From: an uncultured Intestinimonas sp. | GTDB taxonomy: Bacteria; Bacillota_A; Clostridia; Oscillospirales; Oscillospiraceae | Assembly: GCA_958435885.1 (NCBI GenBank) | Contig: CAUBHZ010000041.1 | Coordinates: 1-9,696, forward strand | Direction of reading: 5' to 3' | DNA: 9,696 nt | Shown here: positions 1 to 6,998 of the stretch, in pieces | Layout: the number at the start of each line of letters is the position of its first letter | How positions within the stretch are numbered: the first letter of the stretch is position 1 | Translations under genes and position numbers: made by a program | The notes under the pieces: model-generated | The model's database searches: none | The model's input: only the letters and a program-made list of their open reading frames with translations | Told to the model about the DNA's origin: nothing

Positions 1-374
1 GTGAGCTCCTCCACCAGCGCCACGGCGGTGAGGACCATGCGGTCGCAGTGGGCGCCGCGCTCCTCCCTCCGCTCCTTGGCATTCTGGAGGAGCTGAGCGC
101 AGTCCAGAGCCCCCACCCGCTCCTTGAAGAGGCGCTGGAACTCGGAGGCGGTATGGCTGTCCGCCCCACGGAGCCCCAGGGCCATGAGGCCGCCGGTCAC
201 CGCGCCGCACACCGAGCCCCGGCGCATGCCGCTGCCGAACTGGGCCGCCAGACGGTACATGGTCTGGGGGTCCAGTCCCTGCCCCTCGGCAAAGGGGATG
301 AGGGTGGCCTGGGCACAGTTGTAATGGGGCTCCAGAGTGTGGTGGAGCTCTTCGGCGCGTTTTTTCAGATCCAT
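1..374 (-). CDS. C_GCAxxG_C_C family (putative redox-active) protein, 3' end outside window
   Basis: The reading frame opens with ATG at 374 and stays open to the left edge, giving 124 visible residues and no stop, so the C-terminus is missing. The start is supported by GGAGAG about 7 nt upstream. The cysteine layout fits the C_GCAxxG_C_C family: Cys20 in YNCAQ, then C56-G57-A58-V-T-G61 in a glycine-rich stretch, Cys92 and Cys110. Family members are small, presumed metal- or redox-binding proteins of clostridia and other anaerobes, sometimes linked to electron transfer; the biochemical role is not established. There is no signal peptide or membrane segment, so it is probably cytoplasmic. It begins 31 nt after the recG stop on the same strand and is probably the last or a late gene of that operon. 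Family assignment is fairly secure; function is not. Confidence 0.8.
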   Translation of the reverse strand, partial: MDLKKRAEELHHTLEPHYNCAQATLIPFAEGQGLDPQTMYRLAAQFGSGMRRGSVCGAVTGGLMALGLRGADSHTASEFQRLFKERVGALDCAQLLQNAKERREERGAHCDRMVLTAVALVEEL

Positions 375-405
375 TGTCGTTCTCTCCATTTCTGCGATAT
401 TTTCT

Positions 406-2469
406 TTAGTTGAACCGGTCCGGGTCCTCTTCAAAGAGCCGCCGCACCTTCTCCAGCAGGGGACGGTGCTCCGGCTCGGTGAGGCCCGGGTCGGCTGTCA
501 ATACCTCGGCGGCGGCGTCCTGGGCCTCCTTGAGCACCCGGGTGTCGGTCTCCAGGTCGGCCACCCGCAGGGCGGGCAGACCGTGCTGCCGCTGTCCGAA
601 GAAGTCGCCGGGTCCACGGAGCTTCAGGTCCTCCTCGGCGATCCTGAAGCCGTCGTTGGTCTGGGTGAGGACCTTCAGCCGGGCCCGGGTGTCGGGGCTC
701 CGGTTGTCGCTGACCAGGACGCACCAGGACTGGTGCTTCCCCCGGCCCACCCGGCCACGGAGCTGGTGGAGCTGGGAGAGGCCGTACCGGTCGGCGTTCT
801 CGATGATGATGAGGCTGGCGTTGGGCACGTCCACCCCCACCTCGATGACGGTGGTGGACACCAGGATGTTCGTCTCCCCGGCGGTAAAGGCGGCCATGGC
901 GGCCTCCTTCTCTTTTGCCTTCATGCGGCCGTGGACCAGGCCCACCCGCAGGTCTGGAAAGACCTGCTCCCCCAGCACCCGGGCGTACTCGGTCACCGCC
1001 TTCAGGTCCCAGGCCCCCTCCGGGTTCTCCTCCACGGCGGGGCAGACGATGTAGACCTGCCGGCCCTCCTTCACCTGGTCCCGGACAAAGCCGTACATCC
1101 GCTGCCGCTTGCTCTCCCCCACCAGCACCGTCTTCACCGGCATCCGGCCCGGAGGCAGCTCGTCGATGACCGACACGTCCAGGTCCCCGTAGATGATGAG
1201 GGCCAGGGTCCGGGGGATGGGGGTGGCCGACATGACCAGCACGTTGGGGGAAAAATCCTCCTCGCCCCCCGCTTTGGCCGCTAAAGCGGCACGTTGCTCT
1301 ACGCCGAAGCGGTGCTGCTCGTCGGTGATGACCAGCCCCAGCCGGCGGAAGGCCACCCCCTGGGAGAGGAGGGCGTGGGTGCCCACCACGAAGGGGAGCG
1401 CCCCCGTCTCCAGGGCGGCCAGGACCTTCCGCTTCTCGGAGGCCTTCATGGAGCCGGTGAGCAGCCCCACTTCGATGCCCGCGGGAGAGAGCATGGCGGA
1501 GAGGGTCTTGGCGTGCTGCTCGGCCAGGATCTCGGTGGGAGCCATCATGGCGCACTGCCAGCCGGAGCGGACGGCCAGCCAGGCGCAGCCGGCAGCCACC
1601 GCCGTCTTACCCGAGCCCACGTCGCCCTGGACCAGCCGGTTCATGGGCCGGGTGAGGGCCAGGTCGGTAGCGGACTCCTCCAGCGCCCGTCTCTGCGCCC
1701 CCGTCAGGGTGAAGGGCAGCAGCCTGTAAAAGCCCTCCAGGTCTGTCTCCCCGAAGGCCGGGCCGTGGCCCCGGCTCCGCCGCTCCCGCAGCAGGGCCAG
1801 CCCCAGGGAGAGGTAGAAGAGCTCCTCAAAGGCGAAGCGCCGCCGGGCGGCGTCCAGGGCGTCCTCGTCGGCGGGAAAGTGGATGCTCCGCCAGCAGTCT
1901 GCCGCCGGAGCCAGATGGTGCCGCGCCAGCAGGTGGTCAGGCAGGGTCTCCGCCGGAGGCGGCAGCTCCCGGAGGGCCCGCTCCACCAGCCCGGCAAGCA
2001 GGTGGTTGGTGATCCCCGCCGTCAGGGGGTAGACCGGCATGATGCGCCCGCAGGCCCAGGGCCGCTCCGCCCCCTCGAACTGGGGGTTGGTCATCTGCCG
2101 GTGGCTGCCCATGAGCTCCACCCGGCCGTAGAGGATGTACTCCTCCCCCCGGTGGAGGGCCTGGCGCACATAGCCCTGGTTGAAGAAGGTCACCAGCATG
2201 GCGGAGGCTCCATCCACCACCTTGAGCCGGGTCACATCCAGTCCCTTCCGGATGTGCATGCGCCGGGGCTCTTCCGCCGCCATGACCCGGACGCAGCACA
2301 GCTCCCCCACCGGGGCCTCGGCGATGGCATAGACCTGCCGCCGGTCCTCGTAGCTCCTGGGAAAGTAGCCCACCAGGTCTCCGGCCACCCGGAGGCCCAG
2401 CTTCTCCAGGCCCTTGGCCCGGGCCTCCCCCACCCCGGGGAGCTCCCGCAGAGGGGTGTTCACATCCAT
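406..2469 (-). CDS. recG: ATP-dependent DNA helicase RecG
   Basis: RecG is a superfamily 2 double-stranded DNA translocase that remodels stalled replication forks and branch-migrates Holliday junctions and R-loops. The 687-residue product matches the usual length (about 680-695). The N-terminus has a helix-hairpin-helix-like segment (LPGVGEARAKGLEKLG), then the OB-fold wedge domain to about residue 160. The helicase core shows Walker A (GDVGSGKT, 282-289), the DEQH box (383-386, in DEQHRFGV), motif III SATPIPRT (414-421), STTVIEVGVDVPN (538-550) and motif VI QLRGRVGRG (569-577). The C-terminal LKLRGPGDFFGQRQHG (616-631) is the RecG-specific TRG-like region. ATG at 2469 lies inside the end of rnmV: the 10-nt overlap (2460-2469) implies translational coupling. 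The gene looks intact. It is present in nearly all bacteria, so it says little about lifestyle. Confidence 0.98.
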   Translation of the reverse strand: MDVNTPLRELPGVGEARAKGLEKLGLRVAGDLVGYFPRSYEDRRQVYAIAEAPVGELCCVRVMAAEEPRRMHIRKGLDVTRLKVVDGASAMLVTFFNQGYVRQALHRGEEYILYGRVELMGSHRQMTNPQFEGAERPWACGRIMPVYPLTAGITNHLLAGLVERALRELPPPAETLPDHLLARHHLAPAADCWRSIHFPADEDALDAARRRFAFEELFYLSLGLALLRERRSRGHGPAFGETDLEGFYRLLPFTLTGAQRRALEESATDLALTRPMNRLVQGDVGSGKTAVAAGCAWLAVRSGWQCAMMAPTEILAEQHAKTLSAMLSPAGIEVGLLTGSMKASEKRKVLAALETGALPFVVGTHALLSQGVAFRRLGLVITDEQHRFGVEQRAALAAKAGGEEDFSPNVLVMSATPIPRTLALIIYGDLDVSVIDELPPGRMPVKTVLVGESKRQRMYGFVRDQVKEGRQVYIVCPAVEENPEGAWDLKAVTEYARVLGEQVFPDLRVGLVHGRMKAKEKEAAMAAFTAGETNILVSTTVIEVGVDVPNASLIIIENADRYGLSQLHQLRGRVGRGKHQSWCVLVSDNRSPDTRARLKVLTQTNDGFRIAEEDLKLRGPGDFFGQRQHGLPALRVADLETDTRVLKEAQDAAAEVLTADPGLTEPEHRPLLEKVRRLFEEDPDRFN

Positions 2470-3056
2470 GACTCCGCCTCCTCCAGGAAGGCCTCCCGGT
2501 CGTAGAGGGCGTTGAGCACCGGCAGCAGAGCGTTGGTGCTCATGTGCTCCGGGAGGTCCAGATGCCTGAGCAGGGCGCCCCGCCGCTGGGCGGAGTCGGG
2601 GGTGCCGGTGAGGCCCAGCAGGTAGAGGTCGGCCTTGGTGATGGCCTCTTTGGGCCCACTTCCGTTGGCCGGCTCCTCCAGGAAGGTGGCACCCGCCCGG
2701 CGGAGCACCTCCTCCAGCACCGCCGGGGACATGCCCTCCACCCCCAGCTTGCCCTCCTTGCCGGGAGTCCGCTTGCGCCGCTCCTTGCCGTAGACGTCGG
2801 GGATGTAGGCGTGCTTCACCCTGTCCTTGGGCAGGGCGCTTTTGAGACGGCTGCGGATGAGGAAGCCCGCCCCGTCAGAGTCGGTGAGCACGATGAGCCC
2901 CCGCTCCTCCGCCAGCCGCCGCAGCAGGGCCACCAGCTCCTGATTTTTGAACACCCCAAAGCCGGCGGTCTCCAGGATCACCGTGTCCACCACCTGGGAG
3001 AGGGTGTTTTTGTCATAGCGGCCCTCCACCACGATGGCCTCTTGTATGTGCAGCAT
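2460..3056 (-). CDS. rnmV: Ribonuclease M5 (5S rRNA maturation)
   Basis: RNase M5 cleaves the 5S rRNA precursor on both sides of the mature molecule, acting with ribosomal protein L18 in Bacillus. The 198-residue product is close to the usual 180-190. It shows the Toprim fold: the catalytic glutamate in VVEGRYD (Glu11, Asp15) and the acidic pair in LTDSDGAG (Asp59, Asp61). The family-typical stretch AYIPDVYGKERR (83-94) and the downstream GVEGMSP are present, followed by the RNase M5 C-terminal domain. The start at 3056 is backed by AAGGAG about 8 nt upstream. The gene lies 24 nt after holA and overlaps recG by 10 nt. In Bacillus rnmV sits beside ksgA; that partner is not here, so this neighbourhood is an alternative arrangement. 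The alternative, a primase-like Toprim protein, is less likely given the length and the conserved stretches. Confidence 0.93.
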   Translation of the reverse strand: MLHIQEAIVVEGRYDKNTLSQVVDTVILETAGFGVFKNQELVALLRRLAEERGLIVLTDSDGAGFLIRSRLKSALPKDRVKHAYIPDVYGKERRKRTPGKEGKLGVEGMSPAVLEEVLRRAGATFLEEPANGSGPKEAITKADLYLLGLTGTPDSAQRRGALLRHLDLPEHMSTNALLPVLNALYDREAFLEEAESWM

Positions 3057-3080
3057 CCCCCGGACTCCTTCCTTTTCGTG

Positions 3081-4142
3081 TTATGCGATGCCCGTCTTGG
3101 GCGGGCGGTTGGCCAGCTTCAGGATGAGGTCGATGAGGAGTTCCTCCCCGTCGGCCCCCGCCTGGGACTTCATGGCCAGGTCGGTGCGGGCGGCCTCCAG
3201 CACGGCGTACCGGCACCAGTTCCGGTCGAACCGCCGGGCGGCGTCCATGAGCTTCTGGGCCGGGTAGGCCGAGCGCATCCCCCACAGCTCCACCAGGTAG
3301 CCCGCCCCCTTCCGCTCCTCCATGGCCAGCCGGGCGGAGTAGAGCTGCCGCAGCTGCCGCCCCAGCACCGAGAGGAGCTTGATGGGGGGCTCCCCCATAT
3401 GGAGGAGGTCGGAGAGCACCGACGAGGCCTTGTCAAAGTCCCCGGCGGCGATGGCGTCGGTGAGCTGAAAGACCACCGCGTCCAGCTGGGGGATGGCTAC
3501 GGCGTCGATGTCGGCACGGGTCACCGCCCGGTGCTGGGCGTAGGCCCCGATCTTGCCGATCTCCGAGATGAGCCCCGTCATCAGGTCTCCGCACAGGAAG
3601 ATGAGGTACCGGGCCAGCTCAGAGTCGATGTCGTGGTCCAGGGCCTTGAACCGGCGGCGGATCCAGTCCACCAGATCCCCCTGCTCCTGCCGGGTGAACT
3701 TCACCGCCATCCCGTGGGCCTTGATGGCGGCGGCCAGCTTGGTGCGGGCGTCGGGCTTGTACTCGATGAGGTCGTAGACAAAGACCAGACAGACATAGTC
3801 CGGCAGGTCGGCGAAGAGGGCGGTCATGGCCTCCCGCTGGTCGGCAGGCGCCTTGAAGAGGTCGTAGTCGTAGACCACCACCATGGTGCGCTGGCTCATC
3901 ATGGGCAGGCAGTCGATGACCTGCCCCAGGGCCTTGGGGTCGCACTCCTTGGCCTGGAAGGTGTGGAGGTTGAAGGCCTCCATGCCGCCGGGGAGCAGCT
4001 TCTTTTTCATCTGCCCCAGGTAGAAGTCCCGGAGGTAGGCCTCCTCCCCGTGGAAGATGTAGAGCTGTCCCAGCGTTCCGGCGGACAGGTCGCTTTTGAG
4101 CTGTTTGACCGCCGCGGCGTCGGCGTTGTTGGTCTTGGCCAT
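3081..4142 (-). CDS. holA: DNA polymerase III subunit delta
   Basis: The delta subunit is the clamp-loader component that opens the beta sliding clamp during replication. The product has 353 residues (family about 330-350). The N-terminal domain contains YIFHGEEAYLRDFYLGQMKK (28-47), the degenerate P-loop-like segment shared by the YqeN/HolA family. A Rossmann-like AAA+ region (VVVYDYDLFKAP, then LVFVYDLIEYKPDARTKL) and the alpha-helical C-terminal collar domain (about 215-345) with PIKLLSVLGRQLRQLY follow. The start is decided by a strong AAGGAGG six nt upstream of ATG 4142. The first A's of that SD are part of the TAA stop of comEC, so termination and reinitiation are probably linked. The comEC-holA order is common in Bacillota. 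The gene appears complete. Confidence 0.94.
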   Translation of the reverse strand: MAKTNNADAAAVKQLKSDLSAGTLGQLYIFHGEEAYLRDFYLGQMKKKLLPGGMEAFNLHTFQAKECDPKALGQVIDCLPMMSQRTMVVVYDYDLFKAPADQREAMTALFADLPDYVCLVFVYDLIEYKPDARTKLAAAIKAHGMAVKFTRQEQGDLVDWIRRRFKALDHDIDSELARYLIFLCGDLMTGLISEIGKIGAYAQHRAVTRADIDAVAIPQLDAVVFQLTDAIAAGDFDKASSVLSDLLHMGEPPIKLLSVLGRQLRQLYSARLAMEERKGAGYLVELWGMRSAYPAQKLMDAARRFDRNWCRYAVLEAARTDLAMKSQAGADGEELLIDLILKLANRPPKTGIA

Positions 4143-4148
4143 AAAGGA

Positions 4149-4156
4149 CCTCCTTA
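4149..4156 (-). promoter_or_regulatory. holA ribosome binding site overlapping comEC stop codon
   Basis: On the minus strand TAAGGAGG spans the junction: TAA is the comEC stop (4156-4154) and AAGGAGG is the holA SD, six bases before ATG 4142. A ribosome finishing comEC covers the SD, so the two genes are probably coupled. Confidence 0.8.
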
Positions 4157-6394
4157 TCTCACCGTGATGGTGACGTTTCCCTGTAAGTCAGTGCGGTAGA
4201 TGTCACAGCCCGCCCCGCTCAGCCGGAGCAGGGTCTCCGGGGCGGGATGGCCGTAGGTATTGTAGCCGCAGGAGACCACCGCCGTCTCCGGCGTCACCGT
4301 CTCCAGCAGCAGGTCGGAGGCAGCGTACTTGGAGCCGTGGTGGCCCACCAGCAGCACATCGATATCCGGCAGGTTTCCGTACTTCACCAGCCGTCCCTCC
4401 ACCACCTGGTCCATATCCCCGGTGATGAGGGCGGAGAAGTTCTCCGTCTCACACAGCAGGCTCAGGCCCTCCTCGTTGGTGTCGCCGCTCCCCAATGGGC
4501 CGTACAATGTGAGCACGGCGTCCCCGAACGCCAATGTCACGTCATCCCACACCATCAGGGTGGGGATGTCCCGCTCCTCCGCCCGGGCTAGGAGTTCGGT
4601 CTGGAGCTCCGGCGGGTCGATGACCTGGGGCAGGGCCAGGTTGGACACCTCCAGCCGGTCCATGAGGGTGGCCACCCCGTTGGCGTGGTCGTTGTGGCAG
4701 TGGGTGAGCACCAGCAGGTCCACCCGCTTGATGCCCATGGTGCTCAGGTAGCCGGCCGCCAGATCACCGGCGTCCTCGCCGGTGCTGCCGCAGTCCACCA
4801 CCGCCACCCGGTCCCCGCAGCGGAGCACCACACACTGGCCCTGACCCACGTCCAGCACCGTCATGGTGAGACTCCCCGCCCAGTAGGCGGCGTGGTTGAG
4901 CACCAGGGCGGCAACGAGCACGATGACCGAGCAGCACAGGGGCACCAGGGGCCGGCGCGGACCCTTCAGAAGCAGGTAGCAGAGCCACAGCAGGTAGACT
5001 GCGGCCAGGCCGCCCATCAGGTAAGGTCCCACCATGGCCACTGAGGCGAAGGGGGCGGCGGCCAAGCCCCGGACCAGCCACAGCACCAGCCGGGGCAGCA
5101 GTCCCACCACCTGACCCAGGGTCGTCCCCAAGGCAGGGAGCAGGAGCTGGACCAGGGCGGTGAGCAGCCCGCCCTGGAAGGTGAACTGCAAAAGGGGCAG
5201 GCACAGCAGGTTGGACACCGGGGAGATCACCGAGAGACTGCCGAAATACCACACCAGCAGCGGCACCGTGAAGACCATGGCGCCAAAGGAGATACTGATG
5301 GAGGCCGCAGTCCAGTGTCTGACGGGCCGCTTTTTCCGCTTCTCTCCCTCTTGTGTCCCACCGCTGCCCATAAGGTAGCCCTGTATCCGCCAGGAAAAGG
5401 CCAAAATCCCCGCCACCGAGGCAAAGGAGAGCTGAAGGCTCACGCTCAGCGAAGCCCAGGGGTCCAGGAGCAGGAGGAGCAGCAGAGCCAGGGACAGGCT
5501 GGTGGGTGAGTCGTTCTCCCGGCCCAGCAGAGGTCCCAACAGCAGCAGGCCGTTCATGACGGCGGCCCGGACCACCGAGGGGGTACATCCCACCGCCAGG
5601 GCGTAGCACACCATCAGCGGCAGCACCACCAGGGCGGTGCGGCGGCGGTACCGGCTGCCGGTGAGGGCCACCGCCAGCTGGACCAGGAAGCTCATGTGGA
5701 GCCCCGACACCGCCACGGCGTGGGCCAGCCCCGCCCGCCGGAGGGCGCTATAGTCCCCCTGGGCCAGGCGGTCGGTGTCGCCGGTGAGGAGTGCGGTGAC
5801 CAGTCCGACACTCTCCGGCGGGAAGGCGGCGGCCACAGCCTCCTTGATGGTCTGGGCCCAGTGGACGGGCAGCGCCCACAGGGGGACCCTCTCCGGCCGC
5901 CGGACCTCCAGCGCCTTCACGCTCCCCGTCAGGTGGATGCCCTGGGAGAGGCGGTACGTCCAACCCTCCGCAACGGTCTGTGGCGGACCGGACCAGTCCG
6001 CCGTCACCGTGAGGGCATCCCCGGGGCGCAGGTCCATGAGGTCCTCACCGTCACCGTAGAGTGTCGCCCGGAGGACCATGCCGTCCTCCAGCGTCACCTT
6101 TGCCTCCACTCCGGCGCCGTAATTGGTCCCATAGGGCCAGTCGGCAACGGCGGCGGTGAGGGTACTCCGGACGCCGTCCAGCTCCCGGGCCGCGCCCAGA
6201 AAGTGGACGTTGTAGCCCGCCGTCCAGGTAAGTCCCGCCGCCACGCCCAGGTACACCAGGGCGCAGCGGCGCCACCGGTCCTCCCGCTTCAGGAGGGCCG
6301 GCAGGGGCAGGAGCAGGGCGAGCATCCACAGACCATTGCAGCTCAGAAAGACCGCCGCGGCAAAGCCGGCGGCCACCGCCGCCAGCTTACGCAC
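4154..6394 (-). CDS. comEC: ComEC/Rec2 family DNA internalization channel protein
   Basis: ComEC forms the inner-membrane channel for single-stranded DNA during natural transformation. I start it at GTG 6394 (746 residues), not at upstream ATG 6505, because residues before the GTG are out-of-frame translation of the xre gene, while the first residues after it (LAAVAAGFAAAVFL) form a membrane segment. The GTG overlaps the xre stop by 8 nt and has no clear SD, so it probably relies on coupling. Layout: two or three membrane segments (about 4-61), a soluble OB-like DUF4131 region (about 70-165), the polytopic Competence domain with AVSGLHMSF (about 228-236) and many hydrophobic helices to about 505, then a metallo-beta-lactamase-like domain. 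The latter has LDVGQGQ (514-520), VDCGS, THCHNDH (564-570), ITGDMD (657-662), GHHGS (684-688) and YGHP (714-717). All expected metal-binding motifs are present, so it looks functional. No other late competence gene is visible here. Confidence 0.94.
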   Translation of the reverse strand: MRKLAAVAAGFAAAVFLSCNGLWMLALLLPLPALLKREDRWRRCALVYLGVAAGLTWTAGYNVHFLGAARELDGVRSTLTAAVADWPYGTNYGAGVEAKVTLEDGMVLRATLYGDGEDLMDLRPGDALTVTADWSGPPQTVAEGWTYRLSQGIHLTGSVKALEVRRPERVPLWALPVHWAQTIKEAVAAAFPPESVGLVTALLTGDTDRLAQGDYSALRRAGLAHAVAVSGLHMSFLVQLAVALTGSRYRRRTALVVLPLMVCYALAVGCTPSVVRAAVMNGLLLLGPLLGRENDSPTSLSLALLLLLLLDPWASLSVSLQLSFASVAGILAFSWRIQGYLMGSGGTQEGEKRKKRPVRHWTAASISISFGAMVFTVPLLVWYFGSLSVISPVSNLLCLPLLQFTFQGGLLTALVQLLLPALGTTLGQVVGLLPRLVLWLVRGLAAAPFASVAMVGPYLMGGLAAVYLLWLCYLLLKGPRRPLVPLCCSVIVLVAALVLNHAAYWAGSLTMTVLDVGQGQCVVLRCGDRVAVVDCGSTGEDAGDLAAGYLSTMGIKRVDLLVLTHCHNDHANGVATLMDRLEVSNLALPQVIDPPELQTELLARAEERDIPTLMVWDDVTLAFGDAVLTLYGPLGSGDTNEEGLSLLCETENFSALITGDMDQVVEGRLVKYGNLPDIDVLLVGHHGSKYAASDLLLETVTPETAVVSCGYNTYGHPAPETLLRLSGAGCDIYRTDLQGNVTITVR

Positions 6395-6605
6395 GGGGCG
6401 CCGATGGGTCGTCGGTGCGGCCCAGCAGGTAGTCGGTGGAGGTCTGGTAGTAGTCCGCCAGCTTGATGAGGGCCCATACCGGGATCTCCCGCAGGCCCTT
6501 TTCATACCGGCGGTAGACCTCCAAATTCATATGAAGGTATTCGGCAATATCCCGTTGGGTCTTGTCCTTATCGTTTCTCAGGTCTCCCAATCTGCGAAAG
6601 TACAT
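6387..6605 (-). CDS. XRE-family helix-turn-helix transcriptional regulator
   Basis: This is a small cytoplasmic DNA-binding protein of 72 residues from ATG 6605. It is essentially one HTH_3/Cro-C1 domain: LGDLRNDKDKTQRDIAEYLHM (helices 1-2), then NLEVYRRYEKG as recognition-helix region, ending in PVWALIKLADYYQTSTDYLLGRTDD, a signature of many clostridial XRE proteins. An in-frame ATG at 6641 would add 12 residues, but it lacks an SD and lies within the dyad. ATG 6605 has GGTGATC two nt upstream, which pairs with the extreme 3' end of 16S rRNA, and matches where these proteins usually begin. It is first gene after a near-consensus promoter and overlaps comEC by 8 nt, so it may autoregulate the whole operon; that is inference. 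Its target is unknown. Confidence 0.88.
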   Translation of the reverse strand: MYFRRLGDLRNDKDKTQRDIAEYLHMNLEVYRRYEKGLREIPVWALIKLADYYQTSTDYLLGRTDDPSAPRA

Positions 6606-6607
6606 AC

Positions 6608-6614
6608 GATCACC
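6608..6614 (-). promoter_or_regulatory. Ribosome binding site deciding the xre start
   Basis: GGTGATC on the minus strand is complementary to GATCACC near the 3' end of bacterial 16S rRNA. In register with a full AGGAGGTGATC, the core would sit 7 nt before ATG 6605. No comparable site precedes the alternative ATG at 6641. The site abuts the dyad at 6615-6647 directly. Confidence 0.55.
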
Positions 6615-6647
6615 CGGTAAAATCCTACCATTCAGTAGCATTTACCG
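6615..6647 (-). promoter_or_regulatory. Dyad symmetry in the xre leader: candidate operator or RNA hairpin
   Basis: The outer arms CGGTAAA (6615-6621) and TTTACCG (6641-6647) are perfect inverted repeats, and the inner arms CTAC (6625-6628) and GTAG (6635-6638) continue the symmetry around a 6-nt centre, with a one-base difference in arm spacing. It lies about 18-50 nt downstream of the predicted transcription start and immediately before the xre SD. It could be an operator for the XRE protein or a leader hairpin affecting translation. The symmetry is seen; the function is inferred. Confidence 0.5.
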
Positions 6648-6671
6648 TTCGAGATACTGCCATACGGCGTT

Positions 6672-6700
6672 ATTTTAGCAAATTTACTGCCGCTTCTCAA
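6672..6700 (-). promoter_or_regulatory. Sigma-A type promoter for xre-comEC-holA-rnmV-recG
   Basis: On the minus strand there is a -35 box TTGAGA (6700-6695; five of six consensus bases), a 17-nt spacer and a -10 box TAAAAT (6677-6672; five of six), preceded directly by TGC, which gives an extended -10. The local sequence is AT-rich in a GC-rich genome. Transcription would start near 6663-6666, leaving a leader of about 60 nt to ATG 6605. No other gene lies between, so this is the likely operon promoter. Confidence 0.78.
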
Positions 6701-6736
6701 GTGCCAAGCAGTGGGCCCCAACCGCTCTCACCAGAG

Positions 6737-6857
6737 CCTTCCCCTGGGGGAAGGTGGCATTTGCGGAGCAAATGACGGATGAGGGGAGGCGCTGGAAATG
6801 GATTGGCCTTTCCCCTCATCAGTCTCGCTCCGCTCGCCAGCTTCCCCCAGGGGAAGC
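6737..6857. repeat. 121-bp imperfect palindromic intergenic element (MITE/REP-like)
   Basis: The two halves are imperfect inverted copies. The 18-bp unit at 6737-6754 (CCTTCCCC, TG, GGGGAAGG) is matched by 6840-6857 (GCTTCCCC, CA, GGGGAAGC), and GATGAGGGGA (6778-6787) pairs exactly with TCCCCTCATC (6811-6820). Each 18-bp unit is itself a hairpin, and the left half also holds CATTTGC/GCAAATG (6758-6764, 6768-6774) with a 3-nt loop. The right half lacks that inner hairpin, carrying a GC-rich segment instead. It encodes no transposase, and short open frames across it are by-products of its composition. From general knowledge, similar CTTCCCC/GGGGAAG palindromes recur between genes in clostridial gut genomes, which would fit a non-autonomous mobile or REP-like repeat. 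Only one copy is in this window, so dispersal cannot be shown here. Confidence 0.7.
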
Positions 6858-6866
6858 CAAAGAGAT

Positions 6867-6890
6867 GGGCGCGTCCGGGAGGCCGCGCCC
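6867..6890. repeat. Short GC-rich inverted repeat beside the palindromic element
   Basis: GGGCGCG (6867-6873) and CGCGCCC (6884-6890) are perfect 7-bp inverted repeats around a 10-nt centre, 9 nt from the edge of the larger palindrome. No T-tract follows on either strand, so it is not a standard intrinsic terminator. It may be an outer part of the same element. Confidence 0.5.
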
Positions 6891-6943
6891 CGCACAAATA
6901 TAGTACCACGTCGACATGTCCACAGACAAAGCGCACTGCCGTG

Positions 6944-6981
6944 AAAAAACCATCCCCCGGCGGCTGTGCCGCCGGGGGATG
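6944..6981 (-). terminator. Intrinsic terminator after the HIT gene
   Basis: On the minus strand a perfect 14-bp GC-rich stem (6981-6968 with 6964-6951; arm CATCCCCCGGCGGC) closes a 3-nt loop. After a single G it runs into six T's (6949-6944). It begins 17 nt after the HIT stop codon, so it ends the alaS-DUF4250-HIT transcript. The upstream side on the plus strand has no T-run, so termination is one-directional. Confidence 0.93.
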
Positions 6982-6998
6982 AGGATGGGTGTATGCGG

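Noticed and set aside
337..1284. 315-codon open frame on the plus strand opposite recG
   Set aside because: It is antisense to a complete RecG with all helicase motifs; the peptide is low-complexity (rich in G, H, L, V, P) and matches no family I recognise. Long antisense frames are expected in GC-rich coding DNA.
2544..4199. 551-codon open frame on the plus strand opposite rnmV and holA
   Set aside because: It runs across two intact minus-strand genes and their spacer, its composition mirrors the codons of the real genes, and it has no recognisable domain.
6395..6505. N-terminal extension of comEC to ATG 6505
   Set aside because: These 37 residues are arginine/threonine/proline-rich out-of-frame translation of the xre gene, unlike a ComEC N-terminus; the GTG at 6394 leads straight into a membrane segment.
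6606..6641. Longer xre start at ATG 6641
   Set aside because: It has no SD, lies within the dyad, and would add residues not usual in this family; ATG 6605 has a site complementary to the 16S 3' end.
6910..6920. Small palindromes GTCGAC and GACATGTC
   Set aside because: Six to eight bp of symmetry is expected by chance, and no spacing to a promoter or gene start gives it meaning.
6697..6936. 79-codon minus-strand and 67-codon plus-strand (6779-6982) frames in the intergenic spacer
   Set aside because: Both run through the palindromic element or the terminator hairpin, have no SD, and look like translated repeat.
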